A stretch of 64,000 nucleotides of DNA from Rhizobium sp. BK418 (GTDB taxonomy: Bacteria; Pseudomonadota; Alphaproteobacteria; Rhizobiales; Rhizobiaceae), in contig NZ_SLZK01000001.1 of NCBI RefSeq assembly GCF_004341105.1, forward strand, positions 310,001 to 374,000, given 5' to 3'. The translations under genes and the position numbers were made by a program. Below are positions 8,854 to 18,516 of this stretch, in pieces. The notes under the pieces are model-generated. The model saw only the letters and a list, made by a program, of their open reading frames with translations, did not search any database and was not told where the DNA came from. Each line of letters starts with the position of its first letter. Positions within the stretch are counted from its first letter, which is position 1.

Positions 8854-11529
8854 TCAGCTCTTTTTCGTTTTCGCCGCTGCTTTTGCCTTGGCTGCCTTCG
8901 GCTTTGCGGCAGTCTTCGTCGTCTTGGCTTCGGCTGCCGCAGTCTTCGGCTTCGCGACTGGTTTGGCCTTAGCAGCCGTCTTAGCCTTGGTCTTGGCAGC
9001 GGGCGTCTTACCGGCCTTTTCCGCAATCAGCGCCAGCGCTTCTTCGACGGTGATGGTCTGCGGATCCTTGCCTTTGGGTAGCGTCGCATTGACCTTGCCC
9101 CAGTTGACATAGGGACCATAGCGGCCGTCGCGAACGGTGATCGCACCACCGTCAGGATGATCGCCCAGCTCCTTCAACGCGGCCGGCGTTCCGCGGTTGC
9201 CGCCCGGCGCCTTAGCCTGCTTTTCGGCAATCAGCGTCACGGCGCGGTTGAGGCCGACCGAGAAGACGTCCTCGATGCTCTCCAGATTGGCATAGGTGCC
9301 GTCATGCAGCAGGAACGGCCCATAGCGGCCGAGCCCGGAAGAGATCATCTTGCCGGTTTCCGGATGTTTGCCGATATCGCGCGGCAGTGAAATCAGCGCC
9401 ATCGCCTTCTCGTAGTCAATATCTTCTGGTTTCCAGCCCTTGGGCAGCGAGGAGCGCTTGGCATCCTTGCCGTCGCCGCGCTGTATATAAGGTCCGAAAC
9501 GCCCCGAACGCAGCGTGAGTTCCTCGCCGGTGGTCGGATCGGTGCCGAGGCTCTTTGGCTCGTTCAGTGCAACCCCTTCGGCCTCGCCGCCATTCTCGGA
9601 GGAGAGCTGGCGGGTGTAATTGCATTCCGGGTAATTCGAGCAGCCGACGAAGGCGCCGTATTTGCCGAGCTTCAGCGATAGGTTGCCGGTGCCGCAGACC
9701 TGGCAGATGCGCGGATCGCTGCCGTCTTCACGCTTGGGAAAAACGAGGGGCGCCAGCGCTTCGTTGAGCGAGTCCAGAACGTTGGTGACGCGCAGTTCCT
9801 TGGTATCTTCGATCTGCGAGAAGAAATCCTTCCAGAAGTCGCGAAGAACCTGCTTCCAATTGAGTTCGCCAGCCGAAATCCGGTCGAGCTTCTCTTCGAG
9901 ATCTGCCGTGAAGTCGTACTCCACGTACTTCGTGAAGAAGCTTTCGAGGAAGGCGGTGACGAGACGCCCCTTGGCTTGCGGGATCAGCTTGCGCTTGTCG
10001 ATCGTCACATAATCGCGGTCGCGCAGTGTCGCGAGCGTCGCGGCATAGGTGGATGGACGCCCGATACCGAGTTCTTCCATCTTCTTGATGAGCGAAGCTT
10101 CGGAGTAACGCGGCGGCGGTTCGGTGAAATGCTGCGTGGAATTGATCTTCTGCTTCGCGAGGTTCTCGCGCGCATTGATCTCCGGCAGGCGGCCATCCTC
10201 GTCGTCAGCGTCGTCGCTCTGCTCGCCATCCTCCTTCTGGTCGGTATAGGCGGCAATGAAGCCGTCGAAGCGGATAACGGAGCCAACGGCACGCAGGCCG
10301 GCCTTCTGACCATTATTGTCGGCGATGATTTCGGCCGTCGTACGCTCGATCTCGGCCGATGCCATCTGGCTGGCGATGCCGCGCTTCCAGATCAGGTCGT
10401 AGAGGCGGATCTGGTCGGCATCCAGGAATTTGCGCACGCGATCGGGTGAGCGGTTGAAATCCGTCGGACGAATCGCTTCGTGTGCTTCCTGGGCGTTCTT
10501 CGCCTTGGTCGAGTAGAAACGGGCCTTTTCCGGCAGATAACGATCGCCGAACTGCTCGCCGATGGCGCGCCGCGCTGCATCAATCGCCTCGGGTGCCATC
10601 TGCACGCCGTCCGTACGCATATAGGTAATGAGACCGACAGTTTCGCCGCCTATATCGACGCCCTCGTAGAGCTTCTGCGCGATCTGCATAGTACGTGATG
10701 CCGAGAAGCCGAGTTTGGAGGAGGCGGCCTGCTGCAGCGTGGAAGTCGTAAACGGCGGTGCCGGATTGCGCTTGACGGGCTTTGCCTCGACGCTTTCGAC
10801 GACATAGCTTGCGCCCTCTAGCAGAGCCTTCAGCTTGCCGGCTTCTTCGCCATTGCCGATCGAGCGCGGCTGCAGCCGCTTGCCGTTGGCGGCAACGAGC
10901 CTGGCTTCGAACTCGTCGCCGCGCGGTGTCTTCAGGAGCGCAGAGAGGTTCCAGTATTCTTCGGAAATGAAGCGCTCGATCTCGGATTCACGGTCGCAGA
11001 CGAGGCGCAGCGCCACCGACTGCACGCGGCCGGCCGAACGCGCGCCGGGCAGCTTGCGCCAAAGAACTGGCGAGAGGTTGAAACCGACGAGATAGTCGAG
11101 TGCGCGGCGCGCCAGATAGGCGTCGACCAGAGAGACGTCGATATCGCGCGGATCGGCCATCGCATCGAGCACGGCCTTTTTGGTGATGGCGTTGAAGACG
11201 ACGCGCTTGACGGGCTTGCCATTGATGACGCGCTTCTTGTTCAGAAGGTCGAGAACATGCCAGGAGATCGCTTCGCCTTCGCGATCAGGGTCGGTCGCAA
11301 GGATGAGGCCGTCGGAGGATTTCACCGCGTCGGCAATATCCTTCATGCGCTTTGACGAGGCACCATCCACCTCCCAAAGCATCTCGAAATCCTGATCCGG
11401 AAGAACTGATCCATCCTTGGCAGGCAGATCGCGCACATGGCCGAAAGAGGCGAGCACCTTGTATCCTGGACCCAGATACTTGTTGATCGTCTTGGCCTTG
11501 GCAGGCGATTCCACCACTACAACATTCAT
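8854..11529 (-). CDS. topA: DNA topoisomerase I
   Basis: An 891-residue type IA topoisomerase that relaxes negative supercoils. The N-terminal Toprim domain carries VVVESPAKAKTINKYLG and the DPDREGEAISWH acidic motif. The active-site tyrosine is Y303 in GLITYMRTDG. One four-cysteine zinc finger (CQVCG...CSNYPEC) follows near residue 600, then repeated topoisomerase C-terminal modules (RYGPFLLHDG, RYGPYVNWG). The last 50 or so residues are an Ala/Lys-rich DNA-binding tail. It sits between dprA and rnr on the same strand, though 441 bp separate it from dprA. Confidence 0.97.
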   Translation of the reverse strand: MNVVVVESPAKAKTINKYLGPGYKVLASFGHVRDLPAKDGSVLPDQDFEMLWEVDGASSKRMKDIADAVKSSDGLILATDPDREGEAISWHVLDLLNKKRVINGKPVKRVVFNAITKKAVLDAMADPRDIDVSLVDAYLARRALDYLVGFNLSPVLWRKLPGARSAGRVQSVALRLVCDRESEIERFISEEYWNLSALLKTPRGDEFEARLVAANGKRLQPRSIGNGEEAGKLKALLEGASYVVESVEAKPVKRNPAPPFTTSTLQQAASSKLGFSASRTMQIAQKLYEGVDIGGETVGLITYMRTDGVQMAPEAIDAARRAIGEQFGDRYLPEKARFYSTKAKNAQEAHEAIRPTDFNRSPDRVRKFLDADQIRLYDLIWKRGIASQMASAEIERTTAEIIADNNGQKAGLRAVGSVIRFDGFIAAYTDQKEDGEQSDDADDEDGRLPEINARENLAKQKINSTQHFTEPPPRYSEASLIKKMEELGIGRPSTYAATLATLRDRDYVTIDKRKLIPQAKGRLVTAFLESFFTKYVEYDFTADLEEKLDRISAGELNWKQVLRDFWKDFFSQIEDTKELRVTNVLDSLNEALAPLVFPKREDGSDPRICQVCGTGNLSLKLGKYGAFVGCSNYPECNYTRQLSSENGGEAEGVALNEPKSLGTDPTTGEELTLRSGRFGPYIQRGDGKDAKRSSLPKGWKPEDIDYEKAMALISLPRDIGKHPETGKMISSGLGRYGPFLLHDGTYANLESIEDVFSVGLNRAVTLIAEKQAKAPGGNRGTPAALKELGDHPDGGAITVRDGRYGPYVNWGKVNATLPKGKDPQTITVEEALALIAEKAGKTPAAKTKAKTAAKAKPVAKPKTAAAEAKTTKTAAKPKAAKAKAAAKTKKS

Positions 11530-11784
11530 GATGATTCTCTAAAAAAGATGTCAATCCGGCAATCAGGCAGGCGCAACACGTACTGCAATATGAATACCGG
11601 CCCTCCGACATGGACAGGGAATTCGCTGTGGTCAAGAGGTTTGCTGCAATTTTACCTCTTTGCCGGGCATCGCAACCAATGAGAGACTTTGAAACTATTG
11701 CAATTCAGGATGGATGCGCTATCGTTTTTGAAAGGTGGTTCGGCTCCTTGTAAGGCAGCCTTCTCCGATTTCACAGAGACAATC

Positions 11785-11991
11785 ATGGCGCTGAACGTTG
11801 CAGAAAAAGACATCGATCGCGCGGCGTCGCTCGAGAACGTTGCTTTCATCCGTCAGATGCTTGGAGAACTGCACCAGATGGCAGAGCGCGAACAGGCGGA
11901 GATGCTGTGTTATCTCATCGAAATGGCCTATGTCGAGGCTGGGGACCTGCAGTCGCGCATGCATGGCGGCTCAGTCGGTCATGGAAATTGA
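11785..11991 (+). CDS. Small conserved-looking protein of unknown function
   Basis: A 68-residue helical, acidic protein beginning MALNVAEKDIDRAASLENV. It has no signal peptide or membrane segment. I chose the ATG at 11785 because the preceding part of the frame is low in coding character. It is divergent from topA and overlaps the dprA 3' end by about 20 bp in the convergent direction. I do not recognise a family. The regular heptad-like hydrophobic spacing (FIRQMLGELHQMAEREQAEM) suggests a coiled-coil or helical-hairpin interaction protein. Confidence 0.6.
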   Translation: MALNVAEKDIDRAASLENVAFIRQMLGELHQMAEREQAEMLCYLIEMAYVEAGDLQSRMHGGSVGHGN

Positions 11992-13119
11992 AATCAATCC
12001 GCCGGCATGACGGTGAAGCCGGCCTGCCATATCCAGCTCCAGGAGAACGAGATAGACGGCGGAAGCCGAAAGACCGGTGTGACGGATGATGTCGTCGACC
12101 TCCACTGGTGTCGGACCGAGTGCATCGATGATGAGCGAGCGATCCGTTTCATCGGGCGGAAGCGATATTTTGCCGCCCTCACGTCTTGGTTCCTCGGCTG
12201 ATGGCAGAGAGAAGAGATCGGGCTGGGAAAGCGGCGCCAAGGCCTCGACGACGTCCTCGGGTGAGGTGACGATCATTGCCCCGTCTTTTAAAAGCCCGTT
12301 CGTGCCCTGACAGCGCGGGTCGAGCGGCGAGCCCGGCACGGCAAAGACCAGACGCCCGAATTCGCCTGCCATTCGTGCCGTGATCAGCGAGCCGGAACGA
12401 ACCGCTGCTTCCACGATCACGACGCCAAGCGCAATGCCTGATATCAGGCGGTTTCGACGGGGGAAATCGCGGGCACGCGGTTCCCAGCCGAAAGGCATCT
12501 CGCTGACGGCAAGGCCATTGCCATTCCATATCTCGTCCAGCAAACCGACATTTTCAGGTGGGTAGGGTTGATCCAGCCCGCCGGCCATGGCGGCTATGGT
12601 GCCGGTGCCAAGACTTGCCCGATGGGCGGCCGTATCGATGCCGCGGGCAAGCCCGGAGACGATGACGTAGCCGGCCCGACCGCAGTCGCGCGCAATCATC
12701 GCCGCGAATTTCGAGCCGCTGATGGAGGCATTGCGCGACCCGACGATGCCGATGGCCGGCCGATTTGCCGCGGAAAGATCGCCCTTGACCGCCAAGAGCG
12801 GCGGCGCGCCATCGATCTGGCGCAAAGCATGCGGATATTCAGGCTCGCCAATGCCGACGAAACGGGCGCCGAAGCGCTGTGCCGCATCCAGTTCGCGATA
12901 GGCCTCGGCTTCCGTTGCGATGCGGATGGAGCGTGTGGCACCGCCCCGCGCCGAAAGCTCCGGCAGCATGGAAAGTGCCGCTTCCGCCGAGCCGAAATGA
13001 TTGATGAGATCGCGAAAGGTTGCAGGGCCGACATTGTCGGAACGGATCAGCCGCAGCCAGGCGATCCTCTGCTTGTCGGTCAGCGCAACTCCCTTTGGCT
13101 TTGCGCTGAGCGCGTCCAT
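11971..13119 (-). CDS. dprA: DNA-processing protein DprA
   Basis: A 382-residue protein. An N-terminal helical (SAM-like) region is followed by the DprA Rossmann core, with GIVGSRNASISG, the VSGLARGIDTAAHRASL signature and the RNRLISGIA segment near residue 220. A C-terminal winged helix (DDIIRHTGLSASAVYLVLLELD) ends the protein. DprA loads RecA onto incoming single-stranded DNA during transformation and is widely kept in species not known to be competent. The start codon overlaps the plsY stop by 1 nt, so translation is probably coupled. Confidence 0.95.
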   Translation of the reverse strand: MDALSAKPKGVALTDKQRIAWLRLIRSDNVGPATFRDLINHFGSAEAALSMLPELSARGGATRSIRIATEAEAYRELDAAQRFGARFVGIGEPEYPHALRQIDGAPPLLAVKGDLSAANRPAIGIVGSRNASISGSKFAAMIARDCGRAGYVIVSGLARGIDTAAHRASLGTGTIAAMAGGLDQPYPPENVGLLDEIWNGNGLAVSEMPFGWEPRARDFPRRNRLISGIALGVVIVEAAVRSGSLITARMAGEFGRLVFAVPGSPLDPRCQGTNGLLKDGAMIVTSPEDVVEALAPLSQPDLFSLPSAEEPRREGGKISLPPDETDRSLIIDALGPTPVEVDDIIRHTGLSASAVYLVLLELDMAGRLHRHAGGLISISMTD

Positions 13120-13739
13120 TATCCCTTAGCCCCGATCTTGCTTTCCGTGCCATTCATCAGGCGGGAAATATTGGCCTTGTGCTTCCAATAGGAGATGACG
13201 GTCATGATCGCCATGATCGCCGCAACCTTTTCGTCGCCCAATATCCACAATGCAACCGGAATGACAAGCATGGCGATCAGCGCGGAAAGCGAGGAGTAGC
13301 GCGTGATAAAGGCGGTTCCCAGCCAGACGGCGGCAAAGAGCAGGACCATGAGCGGTGCAACACCGAGAAGTGTGCCGATATAGGTGGCGACACCCTTACC
13401 GCCCTTGAAGCCGATCCAGACGGGGAAGAGATGGCCGATGAAAGCGAAGAAACCGGCGATGATGCCCGCTTCCTCACCCGCGAAATAGGCCATGATCCAG
13501 GCGGCTACGGCAGCCTTCAACGCGTCGAGCAGCAGCGTTGCAGCCGCAAGCTTCTTGTTGCCTGTGCGCAGGACATTTGTGGCGCCGATATTGCCGGAGC
13601 CGATGCTTCGCACATCGCCGAGGCCGGCGGCACGCGTCAGGATGAGGCCGAACGGGATGGAGCCGAGCAGGTAGCCCACGACGATCGCGGCAAGCGCCAG
13701 TGGCAGCGTTATCTGCCAGGTGACAAGATCAGATATCAT
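13119..13739 (-). CDS. plsY: Glycerol-3-phosphate acyltransferase PlsY
   Basis: A 206-residue, multi-pass inner-membrane enzyme that transfers the acyl group from acyl-phosphate to glycerol-3-phosphate, giving lysophosphatidic acid. The three family motifs are visible: [22 protein letters not shown] and [11 protein letters not shown] chose ATG at 13739 because an upstream in-frame TTG (13751) would place the start inside the GGGGAAC ribosome-binding site. It overlaps dprA by 1 nt downstream and follows the pyrC-like gene after about 50 bp. Confidence 0.95.
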   Translation of the reverse strand: MISDLVTWQITLPLALAAIVVGYLLGSIPFGLILTRAAGLGDVRSIGSGNIGATNVLRTGNKKLAAATLLLDALKAAVAAWIMAYFAGEEAGIIAGFFAFIGHLFPVWIGFKGGKGVATYIGTLLGVAPLMVLLFAAVWLGTAFITRYSSLSALIAMLVIPVALWILGDEKVAAIMAIMTVISYWKHKANISRLMNGTESKIGAKG

Positions 13740-13790
13740 TTTGTTCCCCAATCCTCTGCCGAAAGGCCACCTGCAAGCGCTGGGCGGCCC

Positions 13791-15083
13791 TCAGCCCTGC
13801 AATGTGTGAACCAGCTTGCCACTGACATAGGTTGCCACGGCTCGCCCGCTGAAACGTGCATCCTCGAACGGCGTGTTCTTCGAGTGAGAAAGAAGCATGT
13901 CCTTGGCGACAAGCCAAGGTTCTTCGAGATCAATCAGCGCGATATCGGCTCTGGCACCAGGTTTCAGGGTGCCGGCATCGAGACCGAAGATTTGCGCCGG
14001 CCGCGTCGACATCGCATCGATCAGCCGCATCAGGCTGACCTGCTCGCTGTGATAGAGCCGCAAGGCTGCGGCGAGCATGGTTTCGAGGCCCACTGCGCCA
14101 TCTTCGGCCTCGCCGAAGGGCAGTCGCTTGGTATCGACATCCTGCGGATCGTGCGAGGAGACGATGATATCGATCGCGCCCCTGGCCAGCGCATCCACCA
14201 TCGCCACCCGGTCATCCTCGGAGCGCAGCGGCGGATAGAGCTTGAAGAAGGTCCGATATTCGCCGATGTCGTTCTCGTTAAGCGCCAGGTTGTTGATCGA
14301 TATACCGCAGGTTACTTTCGCGCCGCGCGAGCGGGCAAGTTCGATCGCCTCGACCGATTCCGGAACGGAGATCATCGCAGCGTGATAGTTGCCGCGGGTC
14401 AACTGGGCGATGCGCAGGTCGCGCTCCAGCGGGATCAGCTCCGCTTCCTTCGGAATGCCCGAAAGGCCGAGCCAGCTTGCGAGCAGGCCTTCATGCATGA
14501 CGCCATTGGCGCCGAGATATTTGTCACGCGTGGCGCAGGAAATGACGGCGCCGAATTCGCGTGCATAGGTCATCACCCGGCGCAGCACCTGTGTATCGGA
14601 TATGGTGGCCTGCGCGTCGGTGAAGGCGACGGCGCCAGCCTCCATCAATAGGCCGATTTCCGTCATCTCTTCGCCGGCGAGCCCCTTGGTGATGGCCGCT
14701 GCCGGATAGACGTTGACGACGGCCGTATCCCGCGCTGTCTTCTTGACGAACTCGACGAGCGCAATGTCGTCGATAACGGGGTGTGTGTCGGGCATCATAA
14801 TGATCGAGGTCACACCGCCCGCCGCCGCAGCGCGGCTTGCCGAGGCAATGGTCTCGCGATACTCACCGCCCGGTTCGCCGATATGGACTCGGGCGTCGAC
14901 GAGACCGGGCGTTGCGACGAGGCCGGTGCAATCGCGCACGGTAGCCCCTGAGGGAGTGCCCTGGTTTTGTGCATCCTTGCCGGCCGCGACGATGCGACCG
15001 TCCTTGACGATGACAGTGCCGATCTCATCGAGATTGCGGGAGGGGTCGATTATGCGGACGTTCTTGAGGACGAGATTGCTCAT
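13791..15083 (-). CDS. pyrX: Dihydroorotase-like protein, probably non-catalytic (PyrC'/PyrX type)
   Basis: A 430-residue amidohydrolase-fold protein of the class I dihydroorotase family, overlapping pyrB by 4 bp (ATGA), so the two are translationally coupled. Several hallmark metal ligands are absent. The HxH motif reads D-A-R65-V-H67 with GEPG in place of REPG. The HCED segment near residue 180 reads SCAT. The TDHAPH motif near residue 305 reads SSHDPQ. In Pseudomonas, an inactive homologue (PyrC') is a structural subunit required for aspartate carbamoyltransferase assembly, and the same role is likely here. Annotation as an active dihydroorotase would probably be wrong. A catalytic pyrC should lie elsewhere. 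Confidence 0.8.
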   Translation of the reverse strand: MSNLVLKNVRIIDPSRNLDEIGTVIVKDGRIVAAGKDAQNQGTPSGATVRDCTGLVATPGLVDARVHIGEPGGEYRETIASASRAAAAGGVTSIIMMPDTHPVIDDIALVEFVKKTARDTAVVNVYPAAAITKGLAGEEMTEIGLLMEAGAVAFTDAQATISDTQVLRRVMTYAREFGAVISCATRDKYLGANGVMHEGLLASWLGLSGIPKEAELIPLERDLRIAQLTRGNYHAAMISVPESVEAIELARSRGAKVTCGISINNLALNENDIGEYRTFFKLYPPLRSEDDRVAMVDALARGAIDIIVSSHDPQDVDTKRLPFGEAEDGAVGLETMLAAALRLYHSEQVSLMRLIDAMSTRPAQIFGLDAGTLKPGARADIALIDLEEPWLVAKDMLLSHSKNTPFEDARFSGRAVATYVSGKLVHTLQG

Positions 15084-16036
15084 GCGCCCACTCCATCGGT
15101 GCGGGGTCCCTGGTTTTGGGAAACGAGCAGCGCTTCCATGACGGCCATGCGCACGGCGACCCCCATCTCCACCTGTTCGGCGATTACGCTCTGCGGACCA
15201 TCGGCGACCTCGGAGGCGATTTCTACGCCACGGTTCATCGGTCCCGGATGCATGACCAGCGCATCCTCCTTCGCTGCCTTCAGCGTTTCCGCGTCGAGGC
15301 CGTAGAAGTGATAGTATTCGCGCACCGACGGCACGAAGGCGCCCGACATGCGCTCGCGCTGCAGCCGCAGCATCATGACAACGTCGGCGTCCTTCAGCCC
15401 TTCCTTCATCGAATGAAAGACCTCGACACCCATTTCTGCGATGCCGGCCGGCAGCAGCGTCGCCGGCGCAACGACACGCACACGCGCGCCCATTGCATTC
15501 AAAAGCAGAATATTGGAGCGCGCCACGCGCGAATGCAGCACGTCACCGCAGATCGCCACGATGATGCGCGACAGCCGGCCCTTGGCGCGGCGGATCGTCA
15601 GCGCATCGAGCAGCGCCTGTGTCGGATGTTCATGCTGGCCATCGCCGGCATTGACGACGGAGCAGGAGACCTTCTGGGCAAGAAGCGCAGCAGCACCGGC
15701 GCTAGAGTGGCGGATGATTAGCACATCAGGCCGCATCGCATTCAGCGTCATCGCCGTATCGATCAGCGTTTCGCCCTTCTTCACCGAGGAGTTGCCGACC
15801 GACATATTCATCACGTCGGCGCCAAGACGCTTGCCGGCAAGTTCGAAGGAAGCTTGCGTGCGCGTCGACGCCTCGAAGAAGAGGTTGATCTGCGTCAGCC
15901 CCCGGAGGGTCGACGTCTTCTTCTCTCGCTGTCGGCTGATCTTGACCGCTTCGTCGGCCTTGTCGAGAAGATAGGTTATATCCTGCTCGGTGAGGCCCTT
16001 GATGCCAATGAGGTGGCGGTGGGGGAAAAAGACCAT
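15080..16036 (-). CDS. pyrB: Aspartate carbamoyltransferase catalytic subunit
   Basis: A 318-residue enzyme that condenses carbamoyl phosphate with aspartate in pyrimidine synthesis. The carbamoyl-phosphate loop [12 protein letters not shown] is near residue 55, the [10 protein letters not shown] motif is near residue 140, and the aspartate-binding RLQRER is near residue 225. The start is ATG at 16036, preceded by AGAGGCAGGG. A longer frame to 16093 lacks support. No regulatory subunit gene (pyrI) is adjacent. The overlapping pyrC-like gene probably supplies a structural partner instead. Confidence 0.95.
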   Translation of the reverse strand: MVFFPHRHLIGIKGLTEQDITYLLDKADEAVKISRQREKKTSTLRGLTQINLFFEASTRTQASFELAGKRLGADVMNMSVGNSSVKKGETLIDTAMTLNAMRPDVLIIRHSSAGAAALLAQKVSCSVVNAGDGQHEHPTQALLDALTIRRAKGRLSRIIVAICGDVLHSRVARSNILLLNAMGARVRVVAPATLLPAGIAEMGVEVFHSMKEGLKDADVVMMLRLQRERMSGAFVPSVREYYHFYGLDAETLKAAKEDALVMHPGPMNRGVEIASEVADGPQSVIAEQVEMGVAVRMAVMEALLVSQNQGPRTDGVGA

Positions 16037-16150
16037 GACCCTGCCTCTTCTTGTCTTCGCGGGGTCTATAAAGAGTGTGGGGGGAAGGGGCAAGCGCGTC
16101 CTATACGCAAATCCCTATGTTCCCCATGCATTTTCCGTCGAATCTCGTTA

Positions 16151-16254
16151 CTGCATGATTCCTTAAATCGGAATCGATTTAAGGATAAAACTATGCAGCA
16201 ATTTAAAGTGCTACAGGGTCCTCTACGCGTCTGAAAAGACGCGCGGCGCTGTAG
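16151..16254. repeat. Rhizobial-type double-hairpin intergenic repeat
   Basis: Two adjacent palindromes. CTGCATGATTCCTTAAATCG pairs with TCGATTTAAGG...ATGCAG (16151-16197). CTACAG...ACGCGTCT pairs with AGACGCG...CTGTAG (16211-16254). I recall near-identical units at many intergenic sites in Rhizobium genomes, but copy number cannot be counted from one window. The unit contains a 13-codon ATG-to-TGA frame (16193-16234) that is probably incidental. It lies between pyrB and the acyl-CoA dehydrogenase gene. Confidence 0.65.
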
Positions 16255-16320
16255 AGCAGAAATCTGCGAATCACGAACTTCCGGTTTCCCTTTGCCGGGC
16301 TCATGAAATAGAAGCGAACA

Positions 16321-17979
16321 ATGACATCCGCAAACCGGACCGAAGATAAACTCGCCGAACTCAACCAGCCGAGCCTCTGGTCGGGAATCAACGCCTATCG
16401 ATCCGATCCGCTGATCGTCGACCTGACCGCCTCGCTGCCGCGCGCCATCCGTGAAGACCTTGAAAACATGGGCCGCTTCGTCACCTCGCCGGAAGCGCAG
16501 GAACTGGCGCGCATGGCAAACCAGGGCACGCCGCAGCTGCGCACTCACGGCCCGCGCGGCGAGCGATTGGACATCGTCGAATTCCACCCAGCCTGGCATG
16601 CGCTGATGCGCCGTTCGATGGCGTCGGGCCTGCATTCCTCGGTCTGGGACCCGCAGGCCGATACGGAGGCCAAGGATCAGGCCCATCATATTCGCGCAGC
16701 CCGTTTCTATCTGACCGCGCAGCTCGAATCCGGCCATCTTTGCCCGCTGACGATGACGAGCGCATCCGTTGCCGCCCTTTCGGCTTCACCGGCAGTCCAG
16801 AAGGACTGGGCACCGAAGATCCTCTCGCGCAAATACGACTCGTCCAACCGTCCGGCCATGCAGAAATCCGCCGTGACGATCGGCATGGGCATGACGGAAA
16901 AGCAGGGCGGCACTGATGTCCGTGCCAACACGACCGCGGCCGAGAAGGTGAGCGAGGGCATTTACCGGCTCTCCGGCCACAAGTGGTTCATGTCCGCGCC
17001 GATGAGCGACGCCTTCATCATGCTGGCGCAGACCAAGGAGGGCATGGGTTGCTTCCTGGTGCCGCGTCTGCTCGAGGACGGTTCTGCCAACGGTCTGCAA
17101 TTCCAGCGGCTGAAGGACAAGGTCGGCAACCGCTCCAACGCGTCTTCCGAAGTAGAGTTCACGGATACGTTCGGCTTCCTGCTCGGTGGTCCCGATGCCG
17201 GCATCCGCACTATTCTCGACATGGTAACGCTGACACGGCTCGACTGCGCTCTGGCCTCTTCCGGCATCATGCGCGCTTCGCTCGCCGAGGCCGTTCACCA
17301 TACCCGTGGTCGTAGCGTCTTTGGAAAGATGCTGGTCAACCAGCCGATCATGACCCGCGTGCTCGCCGATATGGCGCTCGATGTTGCTGCCGCCACGGCT
17401 CTTTCCTTCCGCTTGGCCGATGCCTTCGACAAGGCGCGCGGCAATGCGGAAGATGCCGCCTATGCCCGCGTCATGACGCCTGTCGCCAAATATTGGTGCT
17501 GCAAGATCGCCCCGTCGCTGATCTATGAGGCGATGGAGTGCATCGGGGGTAGCGGCTATATCGAGGAGCGCCCGATCGCGCGCCATTATCGCGAGGCCCC
17601 GGTCAATGCGATCTGGGAAGGCTCGGGCAACGTGATGGCGCTCGATGTGTTGCGCGTACTCAACCGCGGCAAGGATCTCTTCGAGACGGTCTTTGCAGGC
17701 TTTGCGCGTGATCTCGGCCCCGCCGGCAAGAAGACGATCGATGTGCTGCGCGCAGCAATCGCGTTGTGTGAACAGGATGAAGGCGCTGCTCGCCTTCTCG
17801 TCGAGCAGCTGGCGCTCGTTGCCGGCGCCGCCGAGCTTTATCGCCTTGGAGCAGGGCGCATCGCCGACGCTTTCATTGAGACCCGTCTTGCGGGTGGCTG
17901 GCGCTCCACCTATGGCATGCTCGATTCCCGTTTCGACGCGAGCTACATCGTCGACCTGCTCTATCCGCCGGCAGCGTGA
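16321..17979 (+). CDS. AidB-type acyl-CoA dehydrogenase family protein
   Basis: A 552-residue flavoprotein of the acyl-CoA dehydrogenase superfamily. The N-terminal AidB-like region (HPAWHALMRRSM, SGLHSSVWDP) is followed by the flavin-contact segment MTEKQGGTDVRANTT near residue 197 and a central beta domain with GHKWFMSAPMSD. The C-terminal helical bundle ends in ECIGGSGYIEE and the EGSGNVMALDVLR segment. E. coli AidB is induced by alkylation damage and binds DNA, and its true substrate is unsettled. The TGA stop abuts the ATG of a decayed GNAT gene. Confidence 0.9.
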   Translation: MTSANRTEDKLAELNQPSLWSGINAYRSDPLIVDLTASLPRAIREDLENMGRFVTSPEAQELARMANQGTPQLRTHGPRGERLDIVEFHPAWHALMRRSMASGLHSSVWDPQADTEAKDQAHHIRAARFYLTAQLESGHLCPLTMTSASVAALSASPAVQKDWAPKILSRKYDSSNRPAMQKSAVTIGMGMTEKQGGTDVRANTTAAEKVSEGIYRLSGHKWFMSAPMSDAFIMLAQTKEGMGCFLVPRLLEDGSANGLQFQRLKDKVGNRSNASSEVEFTDTFGFLLGGPDAGIRTILDMVTLTRLDCALASSGIMRASLAEAVHHTRGRSVFGKMLVNQPIMTRVLADMALDVAAATALSFRLADAFDKARGNAEDAAYARVMTPVAKYWCCKIAPSLIYEAMECIGGSGYIEERPIARHYREAPVNAIWEGSGNVMALDVLRVLNRGKDLFETVFAGFARDLGPAGKKTIDVLRAAIALCEQDEGAARLLVEQLALVAGAAELYRLGAGRIADAFIETRLAGGWRSTYGMLDSRFDASYIVDLLYPPAA

Positions 17980-18402
17980 ATGCTGCCGATCCGCAACGCG
18001 CGGCAGGACGATCCTGATCAGATCTACGCCATCTCGTTTGCGACCGGTGATGGCGGGCAGGATCGAGCCATCTCTATCGCGACACAAGGCTAATCGGCCA
18101 CAGCTATTCTGCGCCCTAGGTGGTGTTGAGCCCCGAAGCGACTGTCGTCGTGGAGGACGGGCAGGGCATTGCCGGCTATATCGTTGGCGCCTATGACACG
18201 CCGCCTTCGAAGCACGGCTGGAACGCGAATGGTGGCCAGTTCTGCGTGCCCGATATGCTGGCTGGCGTGAGCGGCATTCATCTCGGGGTTAATGACGGAA
18301 ATCACGGCGGCCCGCTTCTGGTCCTCGCGCGGCTTCACGCGTCTCGTCCCGCCATTAGTGTCGCCATCCGAAACCACTGTCTGGTTCGGCCGTACACTCT
18401 AG
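17980..18402 (+). pseudogene. Decayed GNAT acetyltransferase gene
   Basis: The coding text moves between frames. From 17980, LPIRNARQDDPDQIYAISFA is in frame 1. From about 18066, SHLYRDTRLIGHSYSAP is in frame 0, with an in-frame TAG at 18117 followed by VVLSPEATVVVEDGQGIAGY. From 18206, FEARLEREWWPVLRARYA is in frame 2. From 18270, SGIHLGVNDGNHGG is in frame 0. From 18313, RFWSSRGFTRLV is in frame 1 up to TAG at 18402. The order matches a GNAT protein (IHLGVN...FW...GF is the C-terminal signature), but the acetyl-CoA-loop segment between RYA and GIHLGV is missing. The ATG directly follows the upstream TGA, so it was once coupled to the acyl-CoA dehydrogenase gene. Confidence 0.75.
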
Positions 18403-18454
18403 CCCCAGGCATTCTTCCGATCGGCTACCAGGGTAAGGCACGTCATTCCAATGG

Positions 18455-18488
18455 ACAAAAAAATCCGGCCGCGTTGCCGCAGCCGGAT
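18455..18488 (-). terminator. Rho-independent terminator downstream of rne
   Basis: On the minus strand, ATCCGGC-TGCGGCAACGCG-GCCGGAT is followed by seven or more T residues (poly-A at 18457-18463 on the plus strand). It sits about 30 bp past the rne stop codon. Confidence 0.85.
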
Positions 18489-18516
18489 CGTGTCACTTAT
18501 CGCCAAAAAACAGCTT

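Noticed and set aside
7631..9112. A 493-codon plus-strand frame opposite rnr and topA
   Set aside because: It has low-complexity Ala/Gly/His text opposite two solid genes, with no ribosome-binding site or known motif.
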